DNA of 64,000 bases, from NCBI RefSeq assembly GCF_014205165.1, contig NZ_JACHMZ010000001.1, positions 62,001 to 126,000 on the forward strand, read 5' to 3'. The notes under the pieces are model-generated. The model saw only the letters and a list, made by a program, of their open reading frames with translations, made no database searches and was not told where the DNA came from. The DNA is from Micromonospora carbonacea. Its GTDB lineage: Bacteria > Actinomycetota > Actinomycetes > Mycobacteriales > Micromonosporaceae. Positions within the stretch are counted from its first letter, which is position 1. Every line of letters starts with the position of its first letter. Both the position numbers and the translations under genes were made by a program. Positions 7,972 through 16,415 of this stretch are shown one piece after another.

Positions 7972-9786
7972 ATGCCCCGCACAACCCGGTCTCTCGCCGC
8001 AGCAGGAATCGCGGGGATCGTCCTCGCCGGAACGGCCGTCGCGCCGGCCGGCGCGGCACCGCCCACCGCCGGCTTCGGTCGTCCGGCCACCTCGGACCGG
8101 ACCGACCCCGTCGAGGCCAGGCGCGTCGACAGCGTGCCGACGCCGAAGCTCGACTGGTACGCCTGCTACGGCACCGCCGAGTGCGCGACCGTGCGGCTCC
8201 CGCTCGACTACGACAAGCCGAAGGGCGCCACCACCGAGGTGGCGGTGCTGCGGGTCAAGGCGCGCGACCAGAAGAACCGGATCGGCAGCCTCTTCGTCAA
8301 CCCGGGCGGCCCCGGCGGCTCCGGCACCGACCTGGCGCTCGCCGCGCCGTACTTCCTCGGCGACGACCTGCTCGACCGTTTCGACATCGTCGGCGTCGAC
8401 CCGCGCGGCGTCGCGGCCAGCGAGAACGTCAGGTGCTTCCCGTCGGTCAAGGAGCAGACCAAGGCGTACGCCGGGCTGAACGTGGCCTTCCCGTGGACGA
8501 AGGCCGAGGAGCAGGCGTACGTCGCCTCGTCGAAGGCGGTCGGCAGGGCGTGCTCCAGCACCGGCAAGCCGCTCACCGGCGCCATGTCGACGGCCGAGGT
8601 CGCCCGGGACATGGAGGTGCTGCGCCGGGCCGTCGGCGACCCGAAGCTGAGCTACCTCGGCTTCAGCTACGGCACCGCCCTCGGGCAGTACTACGCCAAC
8701 ATGCTCCCCGACCGGGTCCGGGCCGTCGTCGTCGACGGCGTGCTCGACCCGAACGCGTGGGTGGGGCAGGGCAAGGCCCGCAACCAGCTCCAGGAGACCC
8801 GGCTGGCCAGCGCCGACGGCGCGTACAAGGCGCTGCGGGAGATCCTGAGGCGCTGCGCCTCCGCCGGCCCGCAGGCCTGCGCGCTCGCCGCCGGTGACCC
8901 CGTCGCCGCCGTCGAGACCGTGGCGACGCGGCTGCGCAGGAAGCCCCTGGTGTTCGACGACCCGGAGACCGGGGAGACGTACACGGTCAGCTACGCCGAC
9001 TACGTCGGCGCGATGCTGAACGACCTCTACGCCCCGTACGGCTACGACGACATCGTCGGGATGACCGCCGACCTGCTGGTGCTCACCGACCCGACGGCGG
9101 CCCCGACGGCCCGCCGTGCCGAGACCCGCACGGCGCTCGCCCGCCGCGCCGCCACCGCCGCCACCCAGCAGGCCCGCCGCGGGTACGACTTCCCGTACGA
9201 CAACAGCCTGGAGACCTTCCTCGGGGTGGACTGCACCGACGCGTACCACCCGAAGGACGCCGGCTCGTGGCCGGCGCTGGCCGCGAAGCAGGACGCGCGG
9301 GCGCCCTACTTCGGCCGGATCTGGGCCTGGGCCACCGCGCCGTGCGCCCGCGGCACCTGGACGGTGCGGGACGAGGATGCCTACCCCGGGCCGTTCGACA
9401 GGCGCACCAGCGCCCCGGTGCTGGTGGTCGGCAACTACTGGGACCCGGCGACCAACTACCAGGGCGCGGTCGCCTCGGCGGCGCTGCTGCCGAACAGCCG
9501 CCTGCTCAGCAGTGACAACTGGGGCCACACCGCGTACGGCACCTCGGCGTGCGCGACCGGAGCCATCGAGGCGTACCTGATCGACGGGACGCTGCCGGCC
9601 GAGGGCAAGGTCTGCGTCGGCGACGTCCAACCCTTCGCCGAGCCGGCCGCCGGTGCGGCCGGCACCCGGGTCACCGCGACGAAGGACGACCTGGCCCGGC
9701 GGGCCGCGCCGGCCCGCGGCGAGCCGAAGCGGCTGCCCCCGGTGGTCGCCCCGCTGCCGGCGGTCGGCACGCTGACCGTCCGCTGA
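7972..9786 (+). CDS. Secreted alpha/beta-hydrolase, S33 tripeptidyl aminopeptidase type
   Basis: 604 residues with a typical signal peptide (Arg near the start, a hydrophobic stretch, then PAGAA). The catalytic triad of the TAP/SlpD group is visible: nucleophile Ser232 in LGFSYGTALGQYY, Asp in NYWDPATNY and His in NWGHTAYG. The VNPGGPGGSG motif forms the oxyanion region. Streptomyces homologues remove tripeptides from the N-termini of secreted proteins or cleave ester-like substrates. AAGG lies about seven bases upstream of ATG 7972. The gene is monocistronic, with a strong hairpin just downstream. Confidence 0.9.
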   Translation: MPRTTRSLAAAGIAGIVLAGTAVAPAGAAPPTAGFGRPATSDRTDPVEARRVDSVPTPKLDWYACYGTAECATVRLPLDYDKPKGATTEVAVLRVKARDQKNRIGSLFVNPGGPGGSGTDLALAAPYFLGDDLLDRFDIVGVDPRGVAASENVRCFPSVKEQTKAYAGLNVAFPWTKAEEQAYVASSKAVGRACSSTGKPLTGAMSTAEVARDMEVLRRAVGDPKLSYLGFSYGTALGQYYANMLPDRVRAVVVDGVLDPNAWVGQGKARNQLQETRLASADGAYKALREILRRCASAGPQACALAAGDPVAAVETVATRLRRKPLVFDDPETGETYTVSYADYVGAMLNDLYAPYGYDDIVGMTADLLVLTDPTAAPTARRAETRTALARRAATAATQQARRGYDFPYDNSLETFLGVDCTDAYHPKDAGSWPALAAKQDARAPYFGRIWAWATAPCARGTWTVRDEDAYPGPFDRRTSAPVLVVGNYWDPATNYQGAVASAALLPNSRLLSSDNWGHTAYGTSACATGAIEAYLIDGTLPAEGKVCVGDVQPFAEPAAGAAGTRVTATKDDLARRAAPARGEPKRLPPVVAPLPAVGTLTVR

Positions 9787-9791
9787 GGACA

Positions 9792-9835
9792 CCCGGGGGT
9801 ACGGCGGACGATCGGGCGTTCGCCGTACCCCCGGG
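9792..9835 (+). terminator. Strong hairpin terminator after the S33 peptidase gene
   Basis: Perfect 15-bp arms at 9792-9806 and 9821-9835. Pairing extends inward by four more pairs including one G-U, leaving a six-base loop (ATCGGG). It starts six bases after the stop codon. There is no T-run, as is usual in high-GC actinobacteria. Confidence 0.75.
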
Positions 9836-9917
9836 GCCGTCGGATCACCGACCACGGGAATGGATCCGTTTGGCTACTGTCGGTGTCCCGCAGTTGCACG
9901 GGTCAGCGAGGTCGCCG

Positions 9918-10859
9918 ATGAACCAGTTCCTCCCCCGGTCCCGGGTCCGCTCCGTCGCCACCACCCTGGCGGTCGCACTGACCCTGGTGCTCGCGGCTGC
10001 CGCCGGCTGCGACAGCCGCCAGGAGCCCCGGATCCCGTCCGTCAACGACAAGCTGCGTGAGACGCACATCTACGGCCAGCCGACGATCAAGATCGGCGTC
10101 TCCACGACCGGCCCGCTGATGGGCGAGCTGCGCGACGGCGCCTACGCCGGGTTCGACATCGAGATCGCCCGGTACGTCGCCGCCCAGCTCGGCTACGCGG
10201 GCGACCACCGGATCGAGTGGGTGCCGGTGTCCACCGAGGACCGCATCCCCGCCCTCCAGGGCGGGTTGGTCGACCTGGTGGTCTCCACCTTCTCGATGAC
10301 CGAGGAGCGCGCGAAGCTGGTCAGCTTCGCCGGGCCGTACCTGGTGACCACCCAGGAGGCGATGGTCCCCAACCGGCTCCGGGACAACATCCGCACCATC
10401 GAGGACCTGCGCGACCCCCGCTACAAGGTCTGCACCAGCGGCGGCTCGACCACCGAGGCCGAGCTGGGCAGGCACCAGATCCGGGTGTTCGTGGTCAAGG
10501 AGGTCGGCGACTGCGTCGAGGGCATCCTCGCGGGGCGCTACGACGCGGTCAGCTCCGACGAGACCATCCTCGCCGGGTTCCTCTCCCGGCACCCGAAGGA
10601 CTTCACGGTCGTCGACATGCCCTTCGGCACCAGCGAACAGATCGGCGTCGGGGTGCCGATCAGCGACCCGGCGCTGCGCGACCTCGTCGCGTTCTTCCTC
10701 GACAAGAGCTACCAGCAGGGGCGCAGCGGGCAGACCAGCCCCTGGCTCACCGCGTACCACCGGACCCTCGGGCCGTGGCTGCGGCAGCCGAAGACCCAGC
10801 CGCCGACGCTGGACGTCCCGGAGCTGGTCGACTTCGACGACAAGGTCCGCCCGTCATGA
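9918..10859 (+). CDS. Lipoprotein solute-binding protein, amino-acid (family 3) type
   Basis: 313 residues. The signal peptide ends in a lipobox (LAAAAGC), so Cys31 should be lipidated and the protein tethered outside the membrane. The body is a family 3 periplasmic binding fold: IKIGVSTTGPLMG, YAGFDIEIARYVAAQLGY, STFSMTEERAKLVSFAGPY and a second lobe ending in a C-terminal helix. This is close to glutamate-binding proteins (GluB). No ABC permease or ATPase follows. Instead the next gene, overlapping by ATGA, encodes a different membrane protein, so it may act as a sensor rather than a transporter. ATG 9918 is chosen because the signal peptide begins there. Confidence 0.85.
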   Translation: MNQFLPRSRVRSVATTLAVALTLVLAAAAGCDSRQEPRIPSVNDKLRETHIYGQPTIKIGVSTTGPLMGELRDGAYAGFDIEIARYVAAQLGYAGDHRIEWVPVSTEDRIPALQGGLVDLVVSTFSMTEERAKLVSFAGPYLVTTQEAMVPNRLRDNIRTIEDLRDPRYKVCTSGGSTTEAELGRHQIRVFVVKEVGDCVEGILAGRYDAVSSDETILAGFLSRHPKDFTVVDMPFGTSEQIGVGVPISDPALRDLVAFFLDKSYQQGRSGQTSPWLTAYHRTLGPWLRQPKTQPPTLDVPELVDFDDKVRPS

Positions 10860-11938
10860 CCGCACCGGTCGCCGCCGCAGGCGACGACGCGCCCGTCCCC
10901 GCCTCGGCCCCTGCCCCCGTCTCCGGTTCCGCCTCCGGTTCTGGTTCCGCCTCCGGTTCTGGTTCCGGCGCGGCCGAGCGTCGGGCCCGCGCCAGCCAGT
11001 CGTTCTGGGCCGTCGTGGTGGCCGTGCCCGCCGTCTTCTCCGTGCTGCGGCTCGGCGTGGAGGCCGGCGGCGAACTCCAGACCACCCTGCTGCTGGTCGC
11101 CAACGTCGGGCCGGTCAACCTGCTCGCCGGGTTCCTCACCACGGCCGCCCGGCTGCTCGCCACCGGGCTGGTCGCGGTGTTCGCCCTCGGCGCGGTGCTC
11201 GGCGTCAGCGTCGACCGGCTCCCCGGGCACCGCCGTCCGCTCTTCGCCCGCTGGGCGGACCTCACCCCGACCTGGTTCGTGCTGACCAGCTTCCTGCTCG
11301 CCCTGACCACCTGGCAGATCCTCTATCTGCCGCTGCTGTTGCCCGCGTTCGCCGCGGCGTTCCAGCTCCGGCCCGAGCGGCTGCACGAACTGGCCGTGGC
11401 GCGGGTGCTCATCGTCGCGGCCCTGCTCGGCGGCTGGCTGTTCCTGCTCGCGCCGACCCTGCTCGACGCCTGGCGGCAGGGCGAGACGCTGGTCGTGGCG
11501 CTGTTCGTGGTGCCGCCGGTGCTCGCGCTCGCCATCGCCGGGCCGCTGCCCGGCGCGGTGATCCGGCCGCTGGCCTCCATCACCCAGGCCGCCGTGCTGG
11601 CCACGCTGGTCTGGGCGGCGCTGCCGGTGATCAGCACGCCGGTGCTGCCGCTGACCGTCACCACCGTGCAGACCGCGCCCGACACGACGGAGGACGTGCG
11701 CGGGCACGTCGTCGTCGTGGACGACGTGAGCATGGTGCTGCTCCAGGAGCACGGCGGCGTCCGGTACGTGCCGATCGACCAGGTGACGGCGCAGGTGCTC
11801 TGCCCGAGCGAGGGCGAGCTGCCCCGGCACCGGCTGCGGGTGCGCGACTTCCACGTGGAGGACTCGCTGCTGGAGGCGCTGGGGCGGCGGGTCCGCCCGG
11901 TGCACCGCATCGACGCCGCCTGCCGGGTCACCGGCTGA
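10856..11938 (+). CDS. Polytopic membrane protein coupled to the binding lipoprotein
   Basis: 360 residues. The first 45 are a low-complexity Ala/Pro/Ser/Gly region encoded partly by an 18-bp tandem repeat. Six or seven hydrophobic segments follow (for example FWAVVVAVPAVFSVLRL, NLLAGFLTTAARLLATG, WFVLTSFLLALTTWQIL, VLIVAALLGGWLFLLA). The last 80 residues are soluble (HVVVVDDVSMVLLQEHGG onward). It lacks ABC-permease EAA motifs. The start overlaps the upstream stop (ATGA), so it is probably translated with the lipoprotein. No family recognised. The 3' end overlaps the convergent gene by 11 bases. Confidence 0.75.
   Translation: MTAPVAAAGDDAPVPASAPAPVSGSASGSGSASGSGSGAAERRARASQSFWAVVVAVPAVFSVLRLGVEAGGELQTTLLLVANVGPVNLLAGFLTTAARLLATGLVAVFALGAVLGVSVDRLPGHRRPLFARWADLTPTWFVLTSFLLALTTWQILYLPLLLPAFAAAFQLRPERLHELAVARVLIVAALLGGWLFLLAPTLLDAWRQGETLVVALFVVPPVLALAIAGPLPGAVIRPLASITQAAVLATLVWAALPVISTPVLPLTVTTVQTAPDTTEDVRGHVVVVDDVSMVLLQEHGGVRYVPIDQVTAQVLCPSEGELPRHRLRVRDFHVEDSLLEALGRRVRPVHRIDAACRVTG
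10925..10967 (+). repeat. 18-bp in-frame tandem repeat
   Basis: GGTTCCGCCTCCGGTTCT occurs exactly twice (10925-10942 and 10943-10960), with a partial third copy. It encodes the SGSASG repeats near the N-terminus of the membrane protein. Confidence 0.8.
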
Positions 11939-12344
11939 CCTGCCTCCCCCGGAGCAGGTGGGCGTGCTCGGCCGCGCGGGCGAACCGGCGGGCGAGGTAC
12001 GCGAACGCGTCGGCGGCGTCGGTCAGTTCGGCGACGACCTCCGGGCTGGCCGAGGTGCCCACGGCTGTCCACAGCACGTCGACCGGCGTCGGTCCGGCCA
12101 GCCAACGTCGCATCGACTCCTCCGCGCCGTCGGGCAGGGAACCGCCGGACGACCAGCTCCCGATGACCTCGGCCAGGTGCCGGGCCGGGCCGTCGCCCGG
12201 CCCGTCGGCGAACCCGGCCAGGTAGGGCCCGACGTCGACCCCCAGCTCCGCGACCGCCGTCAGCAGGTCCCAGGCGGGCGTGACGGACGGGAACGCGGCG
12301 AGGGTTGCGCTGCGTGATCCGTTGCGTATGTGGGTGCAGAGCAA
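11928..12344 (-). CDS. Hypothetical protein with unresolved or lost start
   Basis: The frame reads as a soluble alpha-helical protein (about 120 residues from PAWDLLTAVAELGVDVG to the Arg-rich end), with codons ending in G/C as in real genes. There is no ATG or GTG in a sensible place. The only candidate is TTG at 12344, and the first ten codons after it (ATA, GGA, TCA, GCA) are atypical for this genome. It could be a gene that lost its 5' end in the adjoining GTTGCG-rich region. Family unknown. It converges with the membrane protein gene and overlaps it by 11 bases. Confidence 0.4.
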   Translation of the reverse strand: MLCTHIRNGSRSATLAAFPSVTPAWDLLTAVAELGVDVGPYLAGFADGPGDGPARHLAEVIGSWSSGGSLPDGAEESMRRWLAGPTPVDVLWTAVGTSASPEVVAELTDAADAFAYLARRFARAAEHAHLLRGRQVSR

Positions 12345-12463
12345 AGGGGTTCGCCGGGGTGGTGGCGTCGGACGAGGGGGTTGCGCTGCGTCACGCCTCG
12401 GTGAGGAGCGGCGGCGCGGGAGTGCCCGTTGCGACCGTCGAAAGTGGTTGCGGGTAGTTGCGG
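12302..12463. promoter_or_regulatory. Cluster of GTTGCG hexamers upstream of the phospholipase gene
   Basis: GTTGCG occurs about six times in 160 bases, twice as the longer GGGTTGCGCTGCGT (near 12302 and 12378). The density suggests repeated regulator half-sites upstream of the gene at 12546, or the debris of a small repeat. Confidence 0.35.
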
Positions 12464-12545
12464 AGAATGCGCGCAGCGTAGGCATACTGGGCGTTCCGGT
12501 TCGCGACGGCCGGGGAGTCGGCCACCCTGCCACCGAGGAGTTCTC

Positions 12546-13691
12546 ATGCTTCTGCGTCGTACCGTCGGATTGATCGTCACGGGCAGCCTCGCCGCCGCCG
12601 CGCTCCTGGCCCCGGCCACGCCGGCGGTCGCGGCCGTGACCTCCGGCGCGGTCTTCAACAACCCAACGGTGGCCAGTCAGCAGTACGCCATCGTCGAGCA
12701 CGTGCAGCGGCTGATCCAGGGTGCCGCCTCCGGGTCCACGATCCGAGTGGCGATGTACCACTTCACGCTCACCCGGGTGTCGAACGACCTGTCGGCCGCG
12801 CACGACCGGGGGGTGAACGTGCGGGTGGTGGTCGACAGTCAGTCCCGCTCCTACCCGGCGGTGACGGGCCTGATCGCCAAGCTCGGGACGAACCGGGCCG
12901 CCGCCTCCTGGGTGACCGTCTGCACCACCGACCGGGCCTGCATCGGCAACCTGAACACGCCGATCATGCACAACAAGTTCTTCCTGTTCTCCGACACCCT
13001 CGGGTCGACGAACGTCCTCGTGCAGAGCTCGGCCAACCTGACCAACGACAACGCCGAACGCTACTGGAACAACGCGGTCACGATCGTCGGCAACACCGCC
13101 GTCTACAACTCCTACGTCAGCTACCACGGTGACCTCGCCGCGCAGGTGAAGAACAACGACTACTACCGGACCACGTCCAGCGGCACCGCCAAGTCCTACT
13201 TCTTCCCCCGCGCCGGCACCACCCAGGACACCGACACGATCTACAACATGCTCAACGAGAACGTCACGTGCGAGGGGAACACCTCGACGGGCACCGAGAC
13301 CGGCCGCACGATCATCCGCATCGGCATGTGGCACTTCAGCCGCAACCCGATCGCCACGAAGCTGCGCGAGTTGGCCGACCAGAAGTGCTGGGTGGAGGTC
13401 GTCTACACCGAGACCGACACCGACGTGCGCAACATCCTCTCCGGGCACGACCGGATCAAGCTGTACCAGATCACCGGCGACTACATCGTGCACTCGAAGT
13501 ACATGCTGATCGAGGGAACGTACGACGGGCAGAAGGACACCAAGTGGGCGGTGACCGGCAGCCACAACTACTCCAACGCCGCGCTGCGCGAGAACGACGA
13601 GGCGCTGCTGCGGATCCAGTCGGCCACCATCCACGACCAGTACCGCTCGAACTTCTGGGCGCTGCGCGACGCCGCCGCGCCGGTGAGCTGA
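12546..13691 (+). CDS. Secreted phospholipase D-like protein
   Basis: 381 residues with a clear signal peptide (LLRRTVGLIVTGSLAAAALL...PAVAA). Two PLD half-domains each carry an HxK motif: His142-x-Lys144 in IMHNKFFLF, followed by VQSSANLT, and His316-x-Lys318 in IVHSKYMLIEG, followed by VTGSHNYSN. Both active-site halves are present, so a phosphodiesterase is likely; the substrate could be phospholipid, nucleic acid or cell-wall polymer. GAGGAG lies six bases before ATG 12546. Codon use includes many AAC and AAG codons, and GC looks a little lower than in neighbours. Confidence 0.85.
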   Translation: MLLRRTVGLIVTGSLAAAALLAPATPAVAAVTSGAVFNNPTVASQQYAIVEHVQRLIQGAASGSTIRVAMYHFTLTRVSNDLSAAHDRGVNVRVVVDSQSRSYPAVTGLIAKLGTNRAAASWVTVCTTDRACIGNLNTPIMHNKFFLFSDTLGSTNVLVQSSANLTNDNAERYWNNAVTIVGNTAVYNSYVSYHGDLAAQVKNNDYYRTTSSGTAKSYFFPRAGTTQDTDTIYNMLNENVTCEGNTSTGTETGRTIIRIGMWHFSRNPIATKLRELADQKCWVEVVYTETDTDVRNILSGHDRIKLYQITGDYIVHSKYMLIEGTYDGQKDTKWAVTGSHNYSNAALRENDEALLRIQSATIHDQYRSNFWALRDAAAPVS

Positions 13692-13837
13692 CCGCGCCGG
13701 ACGACGACAGAATCGGCGCACCTGCGCTGTGGAACAATCGCCGGGCGCGGCGCGAGCTTCGCTTGGCGCGGGAGGGCGGGAAGTTGGTCGATACGGACGC
13801 GCCCGCCGGGCGTACCCGGGCTACAGGAGAAGCGACA

Positions 13838-15466
13838 GTGGGACCGGCTGCGTCGATTCGCCTGGGGAAAACGCTTCCTGGTCGGGTGGCGGCGGCACTC
13901 GGTTTCGCCGGCGTCCTGTACCGGGCGATTCTGCTGGCGCTCGACGTCCCGCCGGCCAACAGCGACGAGGGCACCGCCGGTCTGGCCGCCCTGCACATCG
14001 GAGAAGGTCGGCACTGGCCGATGTTCTTCTACGGCCAGGACTACATGGGCACCTTCTACTCGTACCTGGCGGCACCCCTGGTCCAGGTGTTCGGCACCCA
14101 GTGGTGGGTGCTTCGCCTGCCGGCGTTCGCCATGTACGCCGTCTTCCTCCTTCTCGTCTTCCGGCTGACGCGCACGCTCTACACCCCCTGGTTCGCGGTC
14201 TTCGTCACGGCGGTCATGGCCCTCGGGTCCGACCGTGTGCTCAAGGATCAGATGATCGGGGTCGGTGGCTATTCCGACGTGGCCACCGCCGTCGCCGGGC
14301 TCATGCTGGCGTCCGCGCTCCTGGCGCTCCAGCCCGACAAGCGCAGGACGACATTCGCCGTGTGGGGCCTGCTGGCCGGTTACATCGTCTGGACCCACTG
14401 GCTCGCGCTGCCGTACGTCGTCGTCGCCGCGCTGCTCGTGGCCTGGGTGAGCCGGTCGGCCCTGACGCTGCGGCGCGTCGCCCTGGCGGTCTGCGGATTC
14501 GTGCTCGGCGCGGCACCGTTGCTCTGGTTCAACCTCCACCACGCCAACTCCCTCTCGGTGCTGCTGTCCCTCAGCGGCGCGACCGAGCCGGCCGCGTGGC
14601 CGGACAGGCTGTACGGCGCGGTGCTCCTCGGCCTGCCGCTCAGTTCCGGGATGTGCGCGCCGAGCCGCTGCGCGACCTGGCAGATGTGGTGGGGGCCGGC
14701 GTACCTGACCCTGATGGTCGTGGCGGCGGTCGTCGCGCTCGTGGCGATACGCCGCGCCGACCCCGGTGAACGCCGGGTGCAGGCCGGTCGGCTCGCTCTC
14801 CTCGCCGGTGCCGCGCTGACTCTGGCCGCGTACGTGGCGAGTTCCTCGTCGGCGGTGACGCCGATCGAGAGCGCCCGTTACCTGCACTACGCGATGGTGT
14901 CGCTGCCGGCCGTTCTCTGGCCCCTGTGGGTCGGCCTGACGCCCCTGGCCGGCAGGGCGGGGGCCAGGACCTTCGGCGACGGGGAGGCAGCGCGGGGAAG
15001 CACGGCCGGCTCGGCCCGGCGCGACGTCATCCCGGCCATCGGCTGTGTCGCCCTTCTCGGCGGGATCGTCGCGAGTCTGCTGGTCGCCACGGGACAACTG
15101 AGTGCCTACCGGTCGCACTACGCCGACAATGCTGACGAGGAACGGCAGCTTCTGGACCGGCTGAGGGCAGCCGGTCTCACGGATGTCTATTCCGAGTACT
15201 GGACGTGCAACCGGTTGGCCTACCGAAGCGCGGAGCAGGTCCGCTGCGCGGTCCTCGATGACAACCTTATGCCCGGGTTCGACCGCTACCGGCCGTACCG
15301 TGACCAGGTCCGGCAGGCGGAGCGGGTGGCCTATGTCCTGCCCGAGTCGAGCACCATGTCGGGCACCTTCGCACGGTCCACCCCAGCAGGGGTCGACGTG
15401 ATCTCCCTGGACGTGGTCGCGGGCTACCGGGTCTACCTCTGCCGCCAGAGCCCGCAGCCGAACTGA
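13838..15466 (+). CDS. GT-C type membrane glycosyltransferase (ArnT/PMT-like)
   Basis: 542 residues, nearly all hydrophobic, with about 10-11 transmembrane helices. After the first helix an external loop holds NSDEG (Asp43, Glu44), the acidic motif used by polyprenyl-phosphate-dependent glycosyltransferases, then the FFYGQDYMGTFYSYLAAPL loop. The last 130 residues form an outer domain. It probably transfers a sugar from a polyprenyl-phosphate carrier outside the membrane; donor and acceptor are unknown. GTG 13838 is preferred because AGGAGA lies seven bases upstream. It stands alone, with no other glycan genes beside it. Confidence 0.8.
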   Translation: MGPAASIRLGKTLPGRVAAALGFAGVLYRAILLALDVPPANSDEGTAGLAALHIGEGRHWPMFFYGQDYMGTFYSYLAAPLVQVFGTQWWVLRLPAFAMYAVFLLLVFRLTRTLYTPWFAVFVTAVMALGSDRVLKDQMIGVGGYSDVATAVAGLMLASALLALQPDKRRTTFAVWGLLAGYIVWTHWLALPYVVVAALLVAWVSRSALTLRRVALAVCGFVLGAAPLLWFNLHHANSLSVLLSLSGATEPAAWPDRLYGAVLLGLPLSSGMCAPSRCATWQMWWGPAYLTLMVVAAVVALVAIRRADPGERRVQAGRLALLAGAALTLAAYVASSSSAVTPIESARYLHYAMVSLPAVLWPLWVGLTPLAGRAGARTFGDGEAARGSTAGSARRDVIPAIGCVALLGGIVASLLVATGQLSAYRSHYADNADEERQLLDRLRAAGLTDVYSEYWTCNRLAYRSAEQVRCAVLDDNLMPGFDRYRPYRDQVRQAERVAYVLPESSTMSGTFARSTPAGVDVISLDVVAGYRVYLCRQSPQPN

Positions 15467-15549
15467 TCAAGCATCCCGTGGTCGGCGGACTGGCCGTGAC
15501 GCGATGGTGGTGACAGGCTTCCGAGACTGACCCTGAACCACGAGCGGAG

Positions 15550-16404
15550 TTAGTCGACGGCGTAAGCCTCCAACAAAGCTGTGGTGTACGCGGGGGCGAG
15601 CGCTCGAACGGCAGCCTCCGGCACAGCGCCGTTCAGGGCCTCGACCGCCAGGCTCACCCCAGGTGAACGGCGTCGTCCAAAGAGTTCGAGCAGGTGGTAC
15701 ACGCCTTGGCGCACGCTTTCGCCGGCGACATCGTCAGCGCTGATCTCACGCAGCCGCCGGCCGACCTGCTCGGGTGGGTACGCCTGCATGAGGCGGATGA
15801 CGTCGCTGGCGTCCTTCGGCTTCAGCCGAGAAGGTCGTGCTTGCGCGTCGCGGAGCCTCTCATGCAGCTTGTGCGCCTTGGACACGAACAGCGCGGCGCT
15901 GCCGGCCACCGGCACCAGCACGGCACGGGGGTCGGCCTCGGGCTCCAGGCTGGAGATCATGACGTCGGAGTGGTCTGCTACCGCCGCCTCCAGCCCGGGA
16001 GTACGCCGCGCAGCGTTTCTGCCGTGCTCAGGCAGGCGCGCGGACCTGCGTCCGCTTCCGGCTGCCAGCGCCTCCGGCACCAACAGGTCCACCGGCACCA
16101 CGACCTCCCGGCCGGCCACGAGCACAGACCGTTCCCAGATTCCTGGTTCGATGGTGAGGGAGAAGCCTGCGGACTCCATAGCCTGCGTGAGTGCCGGGCT
16201 GGCACCGAGCACCCGAGGGTCAAGGGCAAGGTCGGCGTCCGTCGTATAGGGCGCGACGCTGACGTCGAGTTCGGCCTGACCGGTGCGTACGTAGATCGCC
16301 TGCGCGCCGGCCAGGATCACTGCCTTGCGGTGTTCGGCGAGCGCGTCAAGGGCATCCAGGAGAACGCGACGCGCTGCCACATACAACGGGGATGGTGACG
16401 CCAT
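15550..16404 (-). CDS. AbiEii-like nucleotidyltransferase, putative type IV toxin
   Basis: 284 residues from ATG 16404; an in-frame ATG at 16452 would overlap the upstream gene by 37 bases. The N-terminal part resembles a minimal nucleotidyltransferase: LAGAQAIYVRTG, then TTDADLAL with metal-type Asp56 and Asp58. Later come SKAHKLHERL and KPKDASDVIRL, matching the K...R...KDxxD pattern of AbiEii/AbiGii toxins. It lies 11 bases downstream of the AbiEi_2-like gene, the order expected for antitoxin-toxin. Toxicity is inferred, not shown. GC is visibly lower than the surroundings, with tails such as CCTCCAACAAAGC. Confidence 0.65.
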   Translation of the reverse strand: MASPSPLYVAARRVLLDALDALAEHRKAVILAGAQAIYVRTGQAELDVSVAPYTTDADLALDPRVLGASPALTQAMESAGFSLTIEPGIWERSVLVAGREVVVPVDLLVPEALAAGSGRRSARLPEHGRNAARRTPGLEAAVADHSDVMISSLEPEADPRAVLVPVAGSAALFVSKAHKLHERLRDAQARPSRLKPKDASDVIRLMQAYPPEQVGRRLREISADDVAGESVRQGVYHLLELFGRRRSPGVSLAVEALNGAVPEAAVRALAPAYTTALLEAYAVD

Positions 16405-16415
16405 GGAGAGCGACT

